A stretch of DNA of 64,000 nucleotides from Proteus columbae (GTDB lineage Bacteria > Pseudomonadota > Gammaproteobacteria > Enterobacterales > Enterobacteriaceae): NCBI RefSeq assembly GCF_002777965.1, contig NZ_NGVR01000023.1, positions 186,001 through 250,000 of the forward strand. Reading direction: 5' to 3'. Below, piece after piece: positions 22,043 through 31,980 of this stretch. The notes beneath the pieces are model-generated. The model saw only the letters and a program-made list of their open reading frames with translations, had not been told where the DNA came from and made no database searches. The translations under genes were made by a program, and so were the position numbers. Each line of letters opens with the position of its first letter. The stretch's first letter is position 1.

Positions 22043-23980
22043 ATGAAAAGGTTTTTGACAACACTGGCTATTTTGCTTGTGGTTATTTTGGCAGGCTTAA
22101 CAGCGTTAGTTTTACTCATTAACCCGAATGATTTCCGTGGATACCTTGTTGAAAGGGTCGAAAAACAAAGCGGTTATAAACTCACATTACAAGATGATAT
22201 GCGTTGGCATGTGTGGCCAAAGTTAAGCATTATCAGTGGTAAAATGTCATTGACCGCACCCGGTGCTGAAATGCCTTTCATTACAGCCGATAATATGCGT
22301 CTTGATGTTGAGTTATTACCGCTACTTTCTCATCAACTTGAAGTAAAAGAAGTTATGCTTAAAGGTGCCGTCGTTCGCCAAACACCTGAAAGTAAAGCTA
22401 TTCCTAAAATATCACCACCTTCTACTCCTCGAGATATTTCTCGCCCAGTTGTCGAAACTAGAGCCAATAATTGGCAGTTGAATATCGCCAAAGTAAAAAT
22501 TTCAGACAGCTTAATTATTTGGCAAATGAAAAACGGTGAGCAGCTTAATTTACGTGATATTAATTTATCGTTGAAAACAGATGAGAAAAAACAAGTTAGC
22601 CTTGAGATGAGCACGAAAGTGAATCGTGATCGTCGAGAGGTAACGCTTAATGTTAACGCTAATGCGGATATGAGCGCTTACCCTTATCAAATTAACGGCA
22701 AAATTACACAGCTAGATTATATTTTGTCTGGTACTGAACTTCCTGAAAATGGGATCACAGGGGGGTTATCCTCTGATTTTACAATTAAAAATGACAGCAT
22801 CAGAGCGATATCTCTTGATAATTTAAATCTCACGGCAAACGACAGCCAATTACAAGGCCATATTAGTGCTGAATTTGATAAAAAAACACGTTATCAAGTG
22901 GAGTTAAGCGGCGATGTTTTGAATTTAAATACACTATTGCCTGAATTAGCACAGACAAAAACAACAGAAACGGCACGTTTAACGCCTGTTATAAAGAGTT
23001 CAACAACTTCTCCATTTTCATTATTTAACTCTGCTCATGCTGCGCCAGCGCCGAATGCCACTATTATGGCAAAACCGGTTATTACTTCAGTTACCATTGA
23101 AAATAAAGAATATGATTTAACGCATTGGGGTGATATTGAGTTTACGCTGAAATTAGCCCTGAATAAGCTTCTTTATAAAGATTTAGAGATTAACAATTTT
23201 AAACTTAATGCGTTAAATAATCCTAATTCACTAAATATTCAAACCTTAACAGGACAAATCCTTCAAGGTGATTTTTCACTACCAACGGTTATCTCTACAA
23301 GCATTGTGCCAGCGCATATCAGCATGGATATCACAATGAACAATATTCCATTAAAGCCACTATTGCGTGTCTTTAATCAACCTGAAAATTTCAGTGGATT
23401 AATTTCAGCAAAAGGAAATTTAGAAGGAACGGGATATAACCGAAAAGCTTTTTATCATTATTGGCAAGGTACACTTAATACCTCTGTTACCCAATTTAAA
23501 ATGCAGGGATTAAATGTACCACAGGTTATTCAGCAATCAGTCGCCCAAGCGACAGATAAAGTGATTTACCCTGAAGATATCGAAAGTTATACCCAAGCAG
23601 ATAATGTGATTGCCCAATTTAAGTTAGCACCAAAAGGAAAAGTAACCGTTAATTCACTTGATGCTCAAGCAGAGGCTTATCAAATTAAAGGGCAGGGAAG
23701 AGTGGATCTTCAACGCCATGATCTTGATGTGATGTTACTTGTTAATATCAAAAAAGGTTGGGGTAAAGAAAACGAATTTATTCGTCAGTTGGCTAAAATT
23801 GAAATTCCATTAAGACTCTATGGAGATTGGAATGCTATTCAATATGAACTTAATATTGAAAAATTATTGCGCGAGCAATTACAGCAAAAAGCCAAACAAG
23901 CTATCGATAATTGGCTAAATAAACAAGATGCTGAAAGCCCTGAAGTAAAAGCACTTAATCAGCTATTGAAGAAAATATAA
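22043..23980 (+). CDS. asmA: AsmA, envelope-assembly protein
   Basis: A 645-residue protein (E. coli AsmA 617) with an N-terminal membrane anchor (residues about 5-26) and a large periplasmic AsmA-like domain of repeated beta strands, ending in a conserved AsmA-C block. AsmA proteins resemble eukaryotic bridge-like lipid-transfer proteins and help move phospholipids toward the outer membrane; asmA mutations also affect outer-membrane protein assembly. A low-complexity linker rich in serine, threonine, alanine and proline (about 315-345) accounts for much of the extra length. It is the last gene of udk-dcd-asmA and is followed by a strong terminator. Confidence 0.93.
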   Translation: MKRFLTTLAILLVVILAGLTALVLLINPNDFRGYLVERVEKQSGYKLTLQDDMRWHVWPKLSIISGKMSLTAPGAEMPFITADNMRLDVELLPLLSHQLEVKEVMLKGAVVRQTPESKAIPKISPPSTPRDISRPVVETRANNWQLNIAKVKISDSLIIWQMKNGEQLNLRDINLSLKTDEKKQVSLEMSTKVNRDRREVTLNVNANADMSAYPYQINGKITQLDYILSGTELPENGITGGLSSDFTIKNDSIRAISLDNLNLTANDSQLQGHISAEFDKKTRYQVELSGDVLNLNTLLPELAQTKTTETARLTPVIKSSTTSPFSLFNSAHAAPAPNATIMAKPVITSVTIENKEYDLTHWGDIEFTLKLALNKLLYKDLEINNFKLNALNNPNSLNIQTLTGQILQGDFSLPTVISTSIVPAHISMDITMNNIPLKPLLRVFNQPENFSGLISAKGNLEGTGYNRKAFYHYWQGTLNTSVTQFKMQGLNVPQVIQQSVAQATDKVIYPEDIESYTQADNVIAQFKLAPKGKVTVNSLDAQAEAYQIKGQGRVDLQRHDLDVMLLVNIKKGWGKENEFIRQLAKIEIPLRLYGDWNAIQYELNIEKLLREQLQQKAKQAIDNWLNKQDAESPEVKALNQLLKKI

Positions 23981-24013
23981 TTTCACGATTTTTAACTTCA
24001 TCACATTCTTAAT

Positions 24014-24047
24014 AAAAGCACACTGTTTTGATAATTGTGTGCTTTTT
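24014..24047 (+). terminator. Terminator of the udk-dcd-asmA series
   Basis: AAAAGCACAC (24014-24023) pairs with GTGTGCTTTT (24037-24046), a 10-bp stem with a T run. Confidence 0.85.
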
Positions 24048-24255
24048 GCTTTATATCTATCATTTAATTTATGTTTTGAATGAAAAGTAAGCATTCGTGC
24101 TATATGTATGCAAAAAAATAGTCGTTTTTTTTGATATATGTCATACACTGCAACGTTGCCTTTGGGCAGAGTGTGTCAATCGCACTAAACGCAAAAATGA
24201 TGATAAAAATAAAAAACTTCATTTTATAAATGACTATTTTAGACAGGATAAATAA

Positions 24256-25617
24256 ATGATTGAAATTCTTATCGGCGCCTTCGTTGCCGTAGGTGTTGGA
24301 CGTTATATCGTTAAAGGCTATTCACCAACTGGTGTCTTAATGACAGGTGGTCTGTTATTACTGATCATCAGCGTAATTATGGGAAGGGCTGTTTTACCTG
24401 CGAGTGCGACTGCGACAGGCTACGGCTTAATTGATATTGTCGAGTATGTGAAAAATCTACTAATGAGCCGTGGTGGCGATTTAGGTATGATGATCATGAT
24501 ACTTTGTGGTTTCGCTGCTTATATGACACACATTGGCGCTAATGATGTTGTTGTAAAATTAGCATCACGCCCACTGAAAATGATTAACTCACCTTATCTG
24601 CTAATGGTTGCGGCTTACATTGTTGCATGTTTGATGTCACTGGCTGTTTCATCCGCAACAGGTTTAGGTGTGTTATTAATGGCAACGCTGTTCCCTGTTA
24701 TGGTGAATATGGGAATTAGCCGCGGAGCTGCTGCGGCAATCTGTGCGTCTCCAGCTTCTATTATTTTAGCGCCAACATCAGGTGATGTTATTTTAGCCGC
24801 GCAAGCGTCTCAAATGCCGCTGATTGATTTTGCATTTAAAACCACATTGCCTATCTCTATTGCTGCAATTATTGGTATGTGTATCGCTCACTTCTTCTGG
24901 CAGCGTTATCTTGACCGTAAAGAGCATATTGAAACAGAAATGTTAGACGTGAATGAGATCAAAACTCACGCACCAAGTTTCTATGCAATTTTGCCTTTCA
25001 CGCCAATTATCGGTGTTCTCGTTTTTGATGGTAAATGGTTACCAGAACTTCATATTGTTGCCATTATTATTATCTGTATGATTTTAGCCGCTGTTATCGA
25101 ATTTATTCGTAGCTTTAGCGCAAAACAAGTTTTTGAAGGTTTAGAAGTTGCTTATCGCGGTATGGCAGACGCATTTGCGCAAGTTGTGATGTTATTAGTC
25201 GCAGCAGGGGTATTTGCTCAAGGCTTAACAACTGTTGGCTTTATCAATGCCTTAATTGAAGGGGCTCAGTCATTAGGCTCAGGTGCTATTGTGATGATGA
25301 TTGCACTGGTATTAATTACGATGTTAGCAGCGATGACAACAGGCTCAGGTAATGCGCCATTCTATGCATTCGTTGAGTTAATTCCTCGTTTAGCAAGCAA
25401 CATGGGCGTTAACCCTGCTTATTTAACTATCCCTATGTTACAAGCTTCAAACTTAGGCCGTACATTGTCACCAGTTTCTGGTGTTGTGGTTGCGGTATCT
25501 GGTATGGCAAAAATTTCACCTTTTGAAGTGATGAAACGTGTTTCTGTACCAGTATTAGTAGGGCTGGTTATTGTTATTGTTGCGACTGAAATTCTTGTAC
25601 CAAGTACTTTAGGTTAA
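24256..25617 (+). CDS. dcuC: Anaerobic C4-dicarboxylate transporter DcuC
   Basis: A 453-residue inner-membrane carrier (E. coli DcuC 461) for succinate efflux and dicarboxylate exchange during fermentation. It is closely similar over its whole length, with SSATGLGVLLMATLFPVMVN, GAAAAICASPASIILAPTSGD, TTGSGNAPFYAF and ASNLGRTLSPVSGVV. About 12 membrane segments are evident. A TTGAT half-site resembling an FNR box lies about 120 bases upstream. It is a single-gene unit bounded by two hairpin terminators. Together with dctA and maeA, it makes C4-dicarboxylate use a theme of this region. Confidence 0.95.
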   Translation: MIEILIGAFVAVGVGRYIVKGYSPTGVLMTGGLLLLIISVIMGRAVLPASATATGYGLIDIVEYVKNLLMSRGGDLGMMIMILCGFAAYMTHIGANDVVVKLASRPLKMINSPYLLMVAAYIVACLMSLAVSSATGLGVLLMATLFPVMVNMGISRGAAAAICASPASIILAPTSGDVILAAQASQMPLIDFAFKTTLPISIAAIIGMCIAHFFWQRYLDRKEHIETEMLDVNEIKTHAPSFYAILPFTPIIGVLVFDGKWLPELHIVAIIIICMILAAVIEFIRSFSAKQVFEGLEVAYRGMADAFAQVVMLLVAAGVFAQGLTTVGFINALIEGAQSLGSGAIVMMIALVLITMLAAMTTGSGNAPFYAFVELIPRLASNMGVNPAYLTIPMLQASNLGRTLSPVSGVVVAVSGMAKISPFEVMKRVSVPVLVGLVIVIVATEILVPSTLG

Positions 25618-25666
25618 TTATTAATTCATTGAATTAATCTGAAATTATTGTTTTAAATTTTATTGG

Positions 25667-25700
25667 CGGGCTTTGTGTGTGAAAACAAAGCCCGTTTTTT
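25667..25700 (+). terminator. Terminator of dcuC
   Basis: CGGGCTTTG (25667-25675) pairs with CAAAGCCCG (25686-25694), followed by six T. Confidence 0.87.
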
Positions 25701-25720
25701 ATATTTCATCATATTAAGAT

Positions 25721-25752
25721 AAAAAAATATCCGCCATAAAGGCGGATATTTT
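25721..25752 (-). terminator. Terminator of yegH
   Basis: AAAATATCCGCC (25724-25735) pairs with GGCGGATATTTT (25741-25752), a perfect 12-bp stem with a 5-base loop. The A run at 25721-25727 becomes a U run on the minus strand. Confidence 0.87.
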
Positions 25753-25767
25753 GCTATTTGACAGAGA

Positions 25768-27348
25768 TTACGCTTCGTCCACGTCCTCATTATCGTCAGT
25801 TTTAGGCTCAACAATTCGAACTTTATTAATTCGATGGTTATTCACTTCTAATGGCTCAAATTCAATATCATCAATCAGAATTTTCTCGCCAACAGTAGGT
25901 ACACGTTGTAAGTGCTCCATTAATAAGCCTGCTAAGGTTTCATACTCACGTTTTTCATCCAATTTGATTGGAATATAAAGCACTAAGTCTTCAAGTGGTG
26001 TAAAACCGTTTACAGTCCATGAACCGTCTTCATTTTGAACTAAATCATGACGTGAATCGTTTTCTTCAGAGCTGACAGGTAAGTTACCCGCAATAGTTTC
26101 CATAACGTCAGTCAGCGTCACGATCCCTTCTACTGAGCCAAATTCATCAACGACAAATGCGAAGTGAGTATGCGCACTACGGAACTGTTCTAACGCTTGC
26201 AGTAAGGATAAACCTTCAGGGAAAATCAAAGGTTGAGTGACCAATAAACGTAAGTTTAGCGGTTCATTACGCAATTGCTGATTCAGCAGTTGAATAACAT
26301 TAACCACACCGACAGGTTCATCACTATATTGCTCATCAGTGATCACTAGGCGAGAGTGAGGATCCTTTTCCAACAATTGGCGGATATCATCTTGTGTTGC
26401 ATTTAAGTCTACGTATTCAACATCATGGCGAGACGTCATGATACTGTTAACATTACGTTGGCTCAAACCAAGCACACGCACAATCATTTGGCGTTCTTGA
26501 GGATCAAACACTTCTTCTGAACTGGAGACTAAATCAGATGTGTGAGGATCTAATTCAGAAGATTCAGACTTACCATTAATAATACGTAGCACCGCTTCTG
26601 CTGTACGTTCGCGCAAAGAGCGAGAAGCTGATAAGAAACGGCGACGGTTAAATTGTGCAAGCTGATTAAAGACTTCTATCATGATAGAGAAGCCAATCGC
26701 TGCATATAGGTAACCTTTTGGAATGGCGTAGCCAAAGCCTTCGGCAACTAATGCAAAACCAATCATCAGCAAGAAGCTTAAACACAAGATAACAATGGTT
26801 GGGTGGTTATTGACGAAATTTGTTAGAGGCTTACTTGCAAGGATCATCAAGAACATTGCAATAGTAACAGCCGCAATCATAACGCCTAAATGATCAACCA
26901 TACCAACAGCGGTTATCACTGAGTCAAGCGAGAATACCGCATCCAGCACGATAATTTGAGCAACGACAGACCAAAAGCTGGTCGTTTTGCGTTGTTTCCC
27001 TTCGTTGTGATCTTTACCTTCTAGCCGTTCATTAAGCTCCATAGTGGCCTTGAACAGCAAGAATATCCCTCCAAGCAACATAATTAAGTCTCTTGCACTG
27101 AAAGGATGATCAAACAGTGTAATAAGAGGTTTTGTCAGAGTGATAAGCCAAGAGAGACTAAATAACAACACAACCCGCATAATAAGGGCACACAACAAGC
27201 CTGTTATACGTGCTTTATCTCTTAGTTTTGCTGGGAGTTTATCTGCCAGAATAGCAATGAAAACAAGGTTATCAATACCAAGTACGATTTCGAGAACAAT
27301 TAGGGTGGAGAGTCCTACCCAGATTGTCGGATCTAAGATCCATTCCAT
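25768..27348 (-). CDS. yegH: YegH, TerC-domain membrane protein with CBS and CorC-type domains
   Basis: A 526-residue protein (E. coli YegH 527). Residues about 1-220 form a TerC-like membrane domain ([12 protein letters not shown] and [17 protein letters not shown] carry its conserved acidic residues). Next come a CBS pair (about 300-430; [33 protein letters not shown]) and a C-terminal CorC/HlyC-type domain. TerC proteins have been tied to metal movement at the membrane; the precise role of YegH is unknown. The ATG at 27348 is chosen because homologues start MEW; an in-frame ATG at 27423 would add 25 residues of unrelated sequence. In E. coli it also lies near asmA. Confidence 0.92.
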   Translation of the reverse strand: MEWILDPTIWVGLSTLIVLEIVLGIDNLVFIAILADKLPAKLRDKARITGLLCALIMRVVLLFSLSWLITLTKPLITLFDHPFSARDLIMLLGGIFLLFKATMELNERLEGKDHNEGKQRKTTSFWSVVAQIIVLDAVFSLDSVITAVGMVDHLGVMIAAVTIAMFLMILASKPLTNFVNNHPTIVILCLSFLLMIGFALVAEGFGYAIPKGYLYAAIGFSIMIEVFNQLAQFNRRRFLSASRSLRERTAEAVLRIINGKSESSELDPHTSDLVSSSEEVFDPQERQMIVRVLGLSQRNVNSIMTSRHDVEYVDLNATQDDIRQLLEKDPHSRLVITDEQYSDEPVGVVNVIQLLNQQLRNEPLNLRLLVTQPLIFPEGLSLLQALEQFRSAHTHFAFVVDEFGSVEGIVTLTDVMETIAGNLPVSSEENDSRHDLVQNEDGSWTVNGFTPLEDLVLYIPIKLDEKREYETLAGLLMEHLQRVPTVGEKILIDDIEFEPLEVNNHRINKVRIVEPKTDDNEDVDEA

Positions 27349-27592
27349 ACAGTTTGTTTTACCTTCTATAAAGACGGCATATGCCGACTTGAGAATAATG
27401 AGCAATTTGCAGGAATTTTTCAATAATTTATTATCAATATAAAGGCAATAATTTCATTTTACGTGAAAGAGTGCGATATCGATTGCATCAATAACTACCA
27501 CCAATGATGAGAGTGAGTTACTATGTGATCAGGTTAACACATTGCCAGTGCTTGGAAACTGGCAGGTATATTTTCAGACGGGAGTCATTTTC

Positions 27593-28999
27593 ATGTCAAA
27601 ACAGCAAATCGGCGTGGTTGGTATGGCCGTTATGGGACGTAACCTTGCGCTTAATATTGAAAGCCGTGGTTATTCGGTATCTATCTACAACCGCTCAAGT
27701 GATAAAACAAACGAAGTTATCACTGAAAATCCAGGTAAAAAACTGGTTCCGAATTATTCTATTGAAGAATTTGTTGATTCGTTAGAAAAACCGCGCCGTA
27801 TTTTATTAATGGTAAAAGCGGGTGAAGCGACAGATAAAACAATTGCTGCATTGACTCCTCATTTAGATAAGGGTGATATCCTTATTGATGGCGGAAATAC
27901 TTTCTTTAAAGATACTATTCGTCGTAATCGTGAATTATCAGAGCAAGGTTTTAACTTTATTGGGACTGGTGTTTCAGGTGGTGAAGAAGGTGCATTAAAA
28001 GGTCCTTCAATCATGCCGGGCGGACAAAAAGAAGCTTACGAATTAGTCGCGCCAATCCTTGAAAAAATTGCTGCTGTTGCTGAAGGTGAACCTTGTGTGA
28101 CTTATATTGGCGCTGATGGCGCAGGTCACTATGTGAAAATGGTTCACAACGGTATTGAATATGGCGATATGCAATTGATCGCAGAAGCCTATTCCGTATT
28201 AAAACACTCTTTAGGTCTGACTAACGAAGAATTAGCAGAAACTTTCACTGAGTGGAATAAAGGTGAGTTAAGTAGCTACCTGATTGAGATTACTGCTGAT
28301 ATCTTCCGTAAAAAAGATGATGAAGGTAAATACCTTGTAGATGTTATTCTTGATGAAGCGGCAAATAAAGGTACAGGTAAATGGACTAGCCAAAGTTCTT
28401 TAGATTTAGGAGTACCAGTTACTCTTATTACTGAATCTGTGTTTGCTCGTTATATCTCTTCATTAAAAGATCAACGTGTTGCGGCATCTAAAGTATTATC
28501 AGGCCCAACACCTAAAGCATTCTCAGGTGATAAAAAAGCCTTTATTGAAAATGTTCGTCGCGCACTGTATTTAGGTAAAATTGTCTCTTATGCTCAAGGT
28601 TTCCAACAACTGAAAGCAGCATCAGACGAATATAACTGGGATTTAAATTACGGTGAAATCGCGAAGATTTTCCGTGCGGGCTGTATTATTCGAGCGCAAT
28701 TCCTGCAAAAAATTACAGATGCTTATAATGAAGATGCAAGTATTGCAAATCTGCTGTTAGCACCATACTTCAAACAAATCGCTGACGATTACCAACAAGC
28801 TCTGCGTGATGTTGTTTGTTATGGCGTACAAGCAGGTATTCCAACTCCAACATTCTCTGCGGCTATTTCTTACTACGATAGCTATCGTGCAGAAGTGTTA
28901 CCAGCAAACTTAATCCAAGCTCAACGTGACTACTTTGGTGCGCATACATATAAACGTACTGATAAAGATGGTGTATTCCATACAGAGTGGATGGAATAA
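27593..28999 (+). CDS. gnd: 6-phosphogluconate dehydrogenase, decarboxylating
   Basis: A 468-residue enzyme, the same length as E. coli Gnd, of the pentose phosphate pathway: 6-phosphogluconate plus NADP gives ribulose 5-phosphate, carbon dioxide and NADPH. The dinucleotide loop [13 protein letters not shown], the substrate motif [21 protein letters not shown], the catalytic lysine in [17 protein letters not shown], and the C-terminal RDYFGAHTY are intact. The ATG at 27593 has GGGAG eight bases upstream; a longer frame to 27542 crosses a leader hairpin and is not supported. Unlike in many enterobacteria, it is not beside an O-antigen cluster within this window. Confidence 0.97.
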   Translation: MSKQQIGVVGMAVMGRNLALNIESRGYSVSIYNRSSDKTNEVITENPGKKLVPNYSIEEFVDSLEKPRRILLMVKAGEATDKTIAALTPHLDKGDILIDGGNTFFKDTIRRNRELSEQGFNFIGTGVSGGEEGALKGPSIMPGGQKEAYELVAPILEKIAAVAEGEPCVTYIGADGAGHYVKMVHNGIEYGDMQLIAEAYSVLKHSLGLTNEELAETFTEWNKGELSSYLIEITADIFRKKDDEGKYLVDVILDEAANKGTGKWTSQSSLDLGVPVTLITESVFARYISSLKDQRVAASKVLSGPTPKAFSGDKKAFIENVRRALYLGKIVSYAQGFQQLKAASDEYNWDLNYGEIAKIFRAGCIIRAQFLQKITDAYNEDASIANLLLAPYFKQIADDYQQALRDVVCYGVQAGIPTPTFSAAISYYDSYRAEVLPANLIQAQRDYFGAHTYKRTDKDGVFHTEWME

Positions 29000-29040
29000 G
29001 TAAGATTATATATTCGGTTATATTTATCGAAATAGAATCA

Positions 29041-29070
29041 AAAAGGTGCTTAGTGATAAGCACCTTTTTT
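29041..29070. terminator. Bidirectional terminator between gnd and dctA
   Basis: AAAAGGTGCTTA (29041-29052) pairs with TAAGCACCTTTT (29057-29068), a perfect 12-bp stem with a GTGA loop and T/A runs for both convergent genes. Confidence 0.88.
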
Positions 29071-29097
29071 GTTTCTTTTATTGAGAAAATATCAAAC

Positions 29098-30450
29098 CTA
29101 TTGTTCTGATACTTTCACATAATGAGGTTCTTTATTTGCATTATCAGAGATTAAATTATCATCAACAAAGTCTTCTCTGGATATTCTTCCACTAAAAACA
29201 TCATTCATTCTCTCTTTGTCTAATGCATTTTCCCAGCGAGCGACAACAATACAGGCGCAAGCATTACCCACAAGATTGGTCAATGCGCGACATTCTGACA
29301 TAAAGCGGTCAATACCTAAGATCAAAGCCATACCTGCAACGGGAACACTAGGAACAACCGATAATGTTGCTGCAAGAGTAATGAAACCGGCTCCTGTAAC
29401 ACCTGCTGCACCTTTTGAGCTGATCATGGCAACAAACAGTAATGTAATTTGTTCTGTTAGCGACAAATCAACGCCTGTTGCTTGAGCGATAAATAAAGCC
29501 GCCATGGTCATATAGATATTGGTGCCATCTAAATTAAAGGAATAACCAGTAGGAATAACTAAACCAACAACCGATTTTTTACAGCCTAGTTGCTCCATTT
29601 TACTCATTAATGTGGGTAATGCAGCTTCAGATGAAGAGGTGCCTAATACTAACCATAACTCGTCTTTAATGTATTTAATTAAAGAGAGAATGGAGAAGCC
29701 GTTATATTTAGCAACGGCACCCAATACCACGAGTACAAAAAGTAATGCAGTAAGATAAAAAGTAATCACCAGCAACATTAAATTGCCAATGGAAGAAATG
29801 CCGTACTTTCCAATGGTAAAAGCCATGGCACCAAAGGCACCAATAGGTGCTAACTTCATTAGCATACCAACCATCTTAAACACGGGGTCGCAAAGATGCT
29901 GTAAGAATTTTAATACAGGTTCACCCCGTGAGCCTATTGATGCTAATGCTAGACCAAAAATCACAGAAACAAATAATACTTGTAAGATATTGCCGTTAAC
30001 TAATGGGCTAACGATAGTATCTGGGATGATATTCATTAGAAAACTAACAAGAGAAGAGCTGTGTGCTTGTGTGACATACATTTCTACTCGACTACTATCT
30101 AATGATTCAGGAGATATATTTAAGCCATCACCAGGGCGAATAATATTAGCGGTTATTAATCCAATAATCAGCGCAATAGTCGAAAAGGTTAAGAAGTAAA
30201 TCATTGATTTACCCGCCACTTTTCCTACTGCTTTCATATTATTCATGCCTGCAATACCTGTGACTACAGTTAAGAAAATCACAGGTGCAATGATCATTTT
30301 AACGATTTTGATAAAACCATCACCTAGCGGTTTGAAGGATTCACCTACATCAGGGTAAAAATGACCAAGCAAAATACCCAGAATGATAGCGATAATGACT
30401 TGGACATATAACACACGATAAAAGGGGAGCTTACGGGATGAAGTCTGCAT
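29098..30450 (-). CDS. dctA: C4-dicarboxylate/proton symporter DctA (DAACS family)
   Basis: A 450-residue inner-membrane symporter (E. coli DctA 428) for aerobic uptake of succinate, fumarate and malate. The family features are present: [19 protein letters not shown] early, the serine-rich re-entrant loop [21 protein letters not shown] and [13 protein letters not shown], and [20 protein letters not shown]. The C-terminus is about 20 residues longer than in E. coli. It is a single-gene unit with a long A+T-rich upstream region that holds a symmetric element 50 bases before the start. Glutamate or aspartate carriers of the same family are the main alternative. Confidence 0.9.
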   Translation of the reverse strand: MQTSSRKLPFYRVLYVQVIIAIILGILLGHFYPDVGESFKPLGDGFIKIVKMIIAPVIFLTVVTGIAGMNNMKAVGKVAGKSMIYFLTFSTIALIIGLITANIIRPGDGLNISPESLDSSRVEMYVTQAHSSSLVSFLMNIIPDTIVSPLVNGNILQVLFVSVIFGLALASIGSRGEPVLKFLQHLCDPVFKMVGMLMKLAPIGAFGAMAFTIGKYGISSIGNLMLLVITFYLTALLFVLVVLGAVAKYNGFSILSLIKYIKDELWLVLGTSSSEAALPTLMSKMEQLGCKKSVVGLVIPTGYSFNLDGTNIYMTMAALFIAQATGVDLSLTEQITLLFVAMISSKGAAGVTGAGFITLAATLSVVPSVPVAGMALILGIDRFMSECRALTNLVGNACACIVVARWENALDKERMNDVFSGRISREDFVDDNLISDNANKEPHYVKVSEQ

Positions 30451-30500
30451 AAAAATTCCCTGTAACTGAAAGATATTGACTAAATAAAAAAGAAATTATG

Positions 30501-30520
30501 ATGTAAATTATTATTTACAT
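30501..30520. promoter_or_regulatory. Perfect inverted repeat upstream of dctA
   Basis: ATGTAAAT-N4-ATTTACAT, 8-bp perfect arms with a 4-base spacer, 51 bases before the dctA start. It has the look of a dimeric operator, but I do not recognise the regulator. Confidence 0.45.
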
Positions 30521-31096
30521 TTATTTTGTTGTGACAGGTAACTTAAAGGTATGAGTAAATCAGGTCAATAAAATAAAGTTGATTTTATCAAATATTGTGC
30601 TCTTCATCTAAAAAATTAGATTTAATTTCAATTTATCGCCATTTGTGGAATTTATTTTTCTTAAATCAATAAGTTAATGAAATTATATTTTGTTTTAATT
30701 TGTTGTGTTTGTTTAAAAATATGTGTGTTTTGCTTTGTTTTTTGGTAAATAAAATGGTTTGGATGTAAATAAATATGAAAAGGAAGATATTAGAAATAAA
30801 GATTTAGATAATAATTTGTTTTTATTGAATTTTTTAAAAAATCAAAGAGGATATAAGCGCTCTTTGATGGATTATAGAAAGTTATCTTTATTTTACAGGG
30901 ATTTTAATTGAAGTTTACATGAAGATTTCTCTGTACCTATTGGTATATTTTATAGCGTTATGGCTAAAATAATGTGGAATTATTGGGATTTACTCTGACT
31001 TTTCAATTTTTAATGGTGTTAAATGCTGGGTGTGTTTTGGATTAGATTATCTAATATTGCTTTTGAATATGTAAATATATACATACAGAAGGAATA
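30521..31096. other. Long A+T-rich intergenic region
   Basis: About 570 bases between the dctA upstream element and the hairpins downstream of the yeaK-like gene. It is very A+T-rich and has no open frame of note and no clear terminator. It probably contains the dctA promoter, but no confident hexamers can be singled out. Confidence 0.4.
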
Positions 31097-31147
31097 GTTA
31101 TCATGATAACAATTACCCTTAGCTGAATGATGACTAGGGTAATTGTT
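31097..31147. repeat. Palindrome joined to a 12-bp hairpin
   Basis: The perfect palindrome GTTATCATGATAAC (31097-31110) overlaps a hairpin with arms AACAATTACCCT (31108-31119) and AGGGTAATTGTT (31136-31147). Neither strand has a U run after the stem, so it is not a textbook terminator of the neighbouring yeaK-like gene. Confidence 0.5.
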
Positions 31148-31169
31148 AAAAATAAGTTAGCTGTTTTTG

Positions 31170-31667
31170 CTATTCGTTTTCTTCATCACGAATAAAAGAG
31201 ATTAATTCAGGCTGTGCAATACGTTTGTAATCTTGTGTATTAAGAATAATAGAACGCTCTAATGTGCCTGCATTAAAAGCTAATTCATCAAAACGTTCAA
31301 AAAGTAGAGGGTCAGCTACAAGCTTCAATGCAGGATGAAAACTAAAAGGGGGGATTGCACCAAATACGCATTGAGTAAGATCATCCACTTCTTTAGGGCT
31401 TGCCAGCGATGCTCTTGTTCCACCAATTTGGTGAGCGAGTTTTGATAGGTCAGCTTGTTTATCGGCGGGTAATATAGCAAGAACATGTTGTTTAACGCCG
31501 TTACCTTTTATATGGCAAACAAGTCCTTTTGCTCCCTGTCCTAATTGTGTTCCTCTGATTTTTGCAACTTCTTCAGAACGACCTGCGGTAGGGTGTTCCA
31601 TAACACGGTAAGTCGCGTGGTTTTTATCTAATAAAGCAGTAAGTTGCTCAAAAATAGTCAAAGACAT
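31170..31667 (-). CDS. yeaK: YeaK-like aminoacyl-tRNA deacylase (YbaK/ProX domain)
   Basis: A 165-residue single-domain protein of the YbaK/prolyl-tRNA-synthetase-associated family that clears mischarged aminoacyl-tRNAs in trans. It aligns with E. coli YeaK (167 residues), sharing IRGTQLGQGAKGLVCHIKGNG, HVLAILPADKQADLSKLA, IGGTRASLASPKEVD, VFGAIPPFSFHP and LVADPLLFERFDE. That makes YeaK a better match than YbaK or ProXp-ala. The ATG at 31667 is chosen for AGGAG six bases upstream; a TTG one codon earlier is in frame. It is a single-gene unit. Confidence 0.88.
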   Translation of the reverse strand: MSLTIFEQLTALLDKNHATYRVMEHPTAGRSEEVAKIRGTQLGQGAKGLVCHIKGNGVKQHVLAILPADKQADLSKLAHQIGGTRASLASPKEVDDLTQCVFGAIPPFSFHPALKLVADPLLFERFDELAFNAGTLERSIILNTQDYKRIAQPELISFIRDEENE

Positions 31668-31980
31668 CAATGACTCCTGAATTAATAAGTTATTTCTTTG
31701 TGGTCATTATACGACTTTAAAAAAAATATTCTGCTGTGATGTTTACGGCTGGTTTTGATTATTTTGATAAGCTTTTCAAATTATTTTGTTACAAATGATA
31801 ATATGTTAATAGTATTATCCTATTGAATTGATAGGGTAATTAGACTTCTTTATTTAATTGCCTGTAATAACATGATAAACAAATTGATATTTATTCATTA
31901 TTTTGATGATGATCAATTTAAGAACAAAAAGAATAGAACATATTAAAACATAGATTTAATTACTAAAAAGGAAGTCAATA
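31668..31980. other. Divergent intergenic region with two tandem inverted repeats
   Basis: This separates the yeaK-like gene from yiaY. Two small inverted repeats are adjacent: GATAAT-N11-ATTATC (31797-31819) and CCTAT-N7-ATAGG (31819-31835). They may be operators, but no known regulator site is recognised. The rest is plain A+T-rich spacer. Confidence 0.4.

Noticed and set aside
29783-30199. 138-codon open frame antisense to dctA
   Set aside because: It mirrors the membrane-helix codons of dctA; there is no start signal or homology that I recognise.
30579-30591. FNR-like TTGAT...ATCAA upstream of dctA
   Set aside because: The halves are perfect but separated by three bases; FNR needs four, so it is probably chance.
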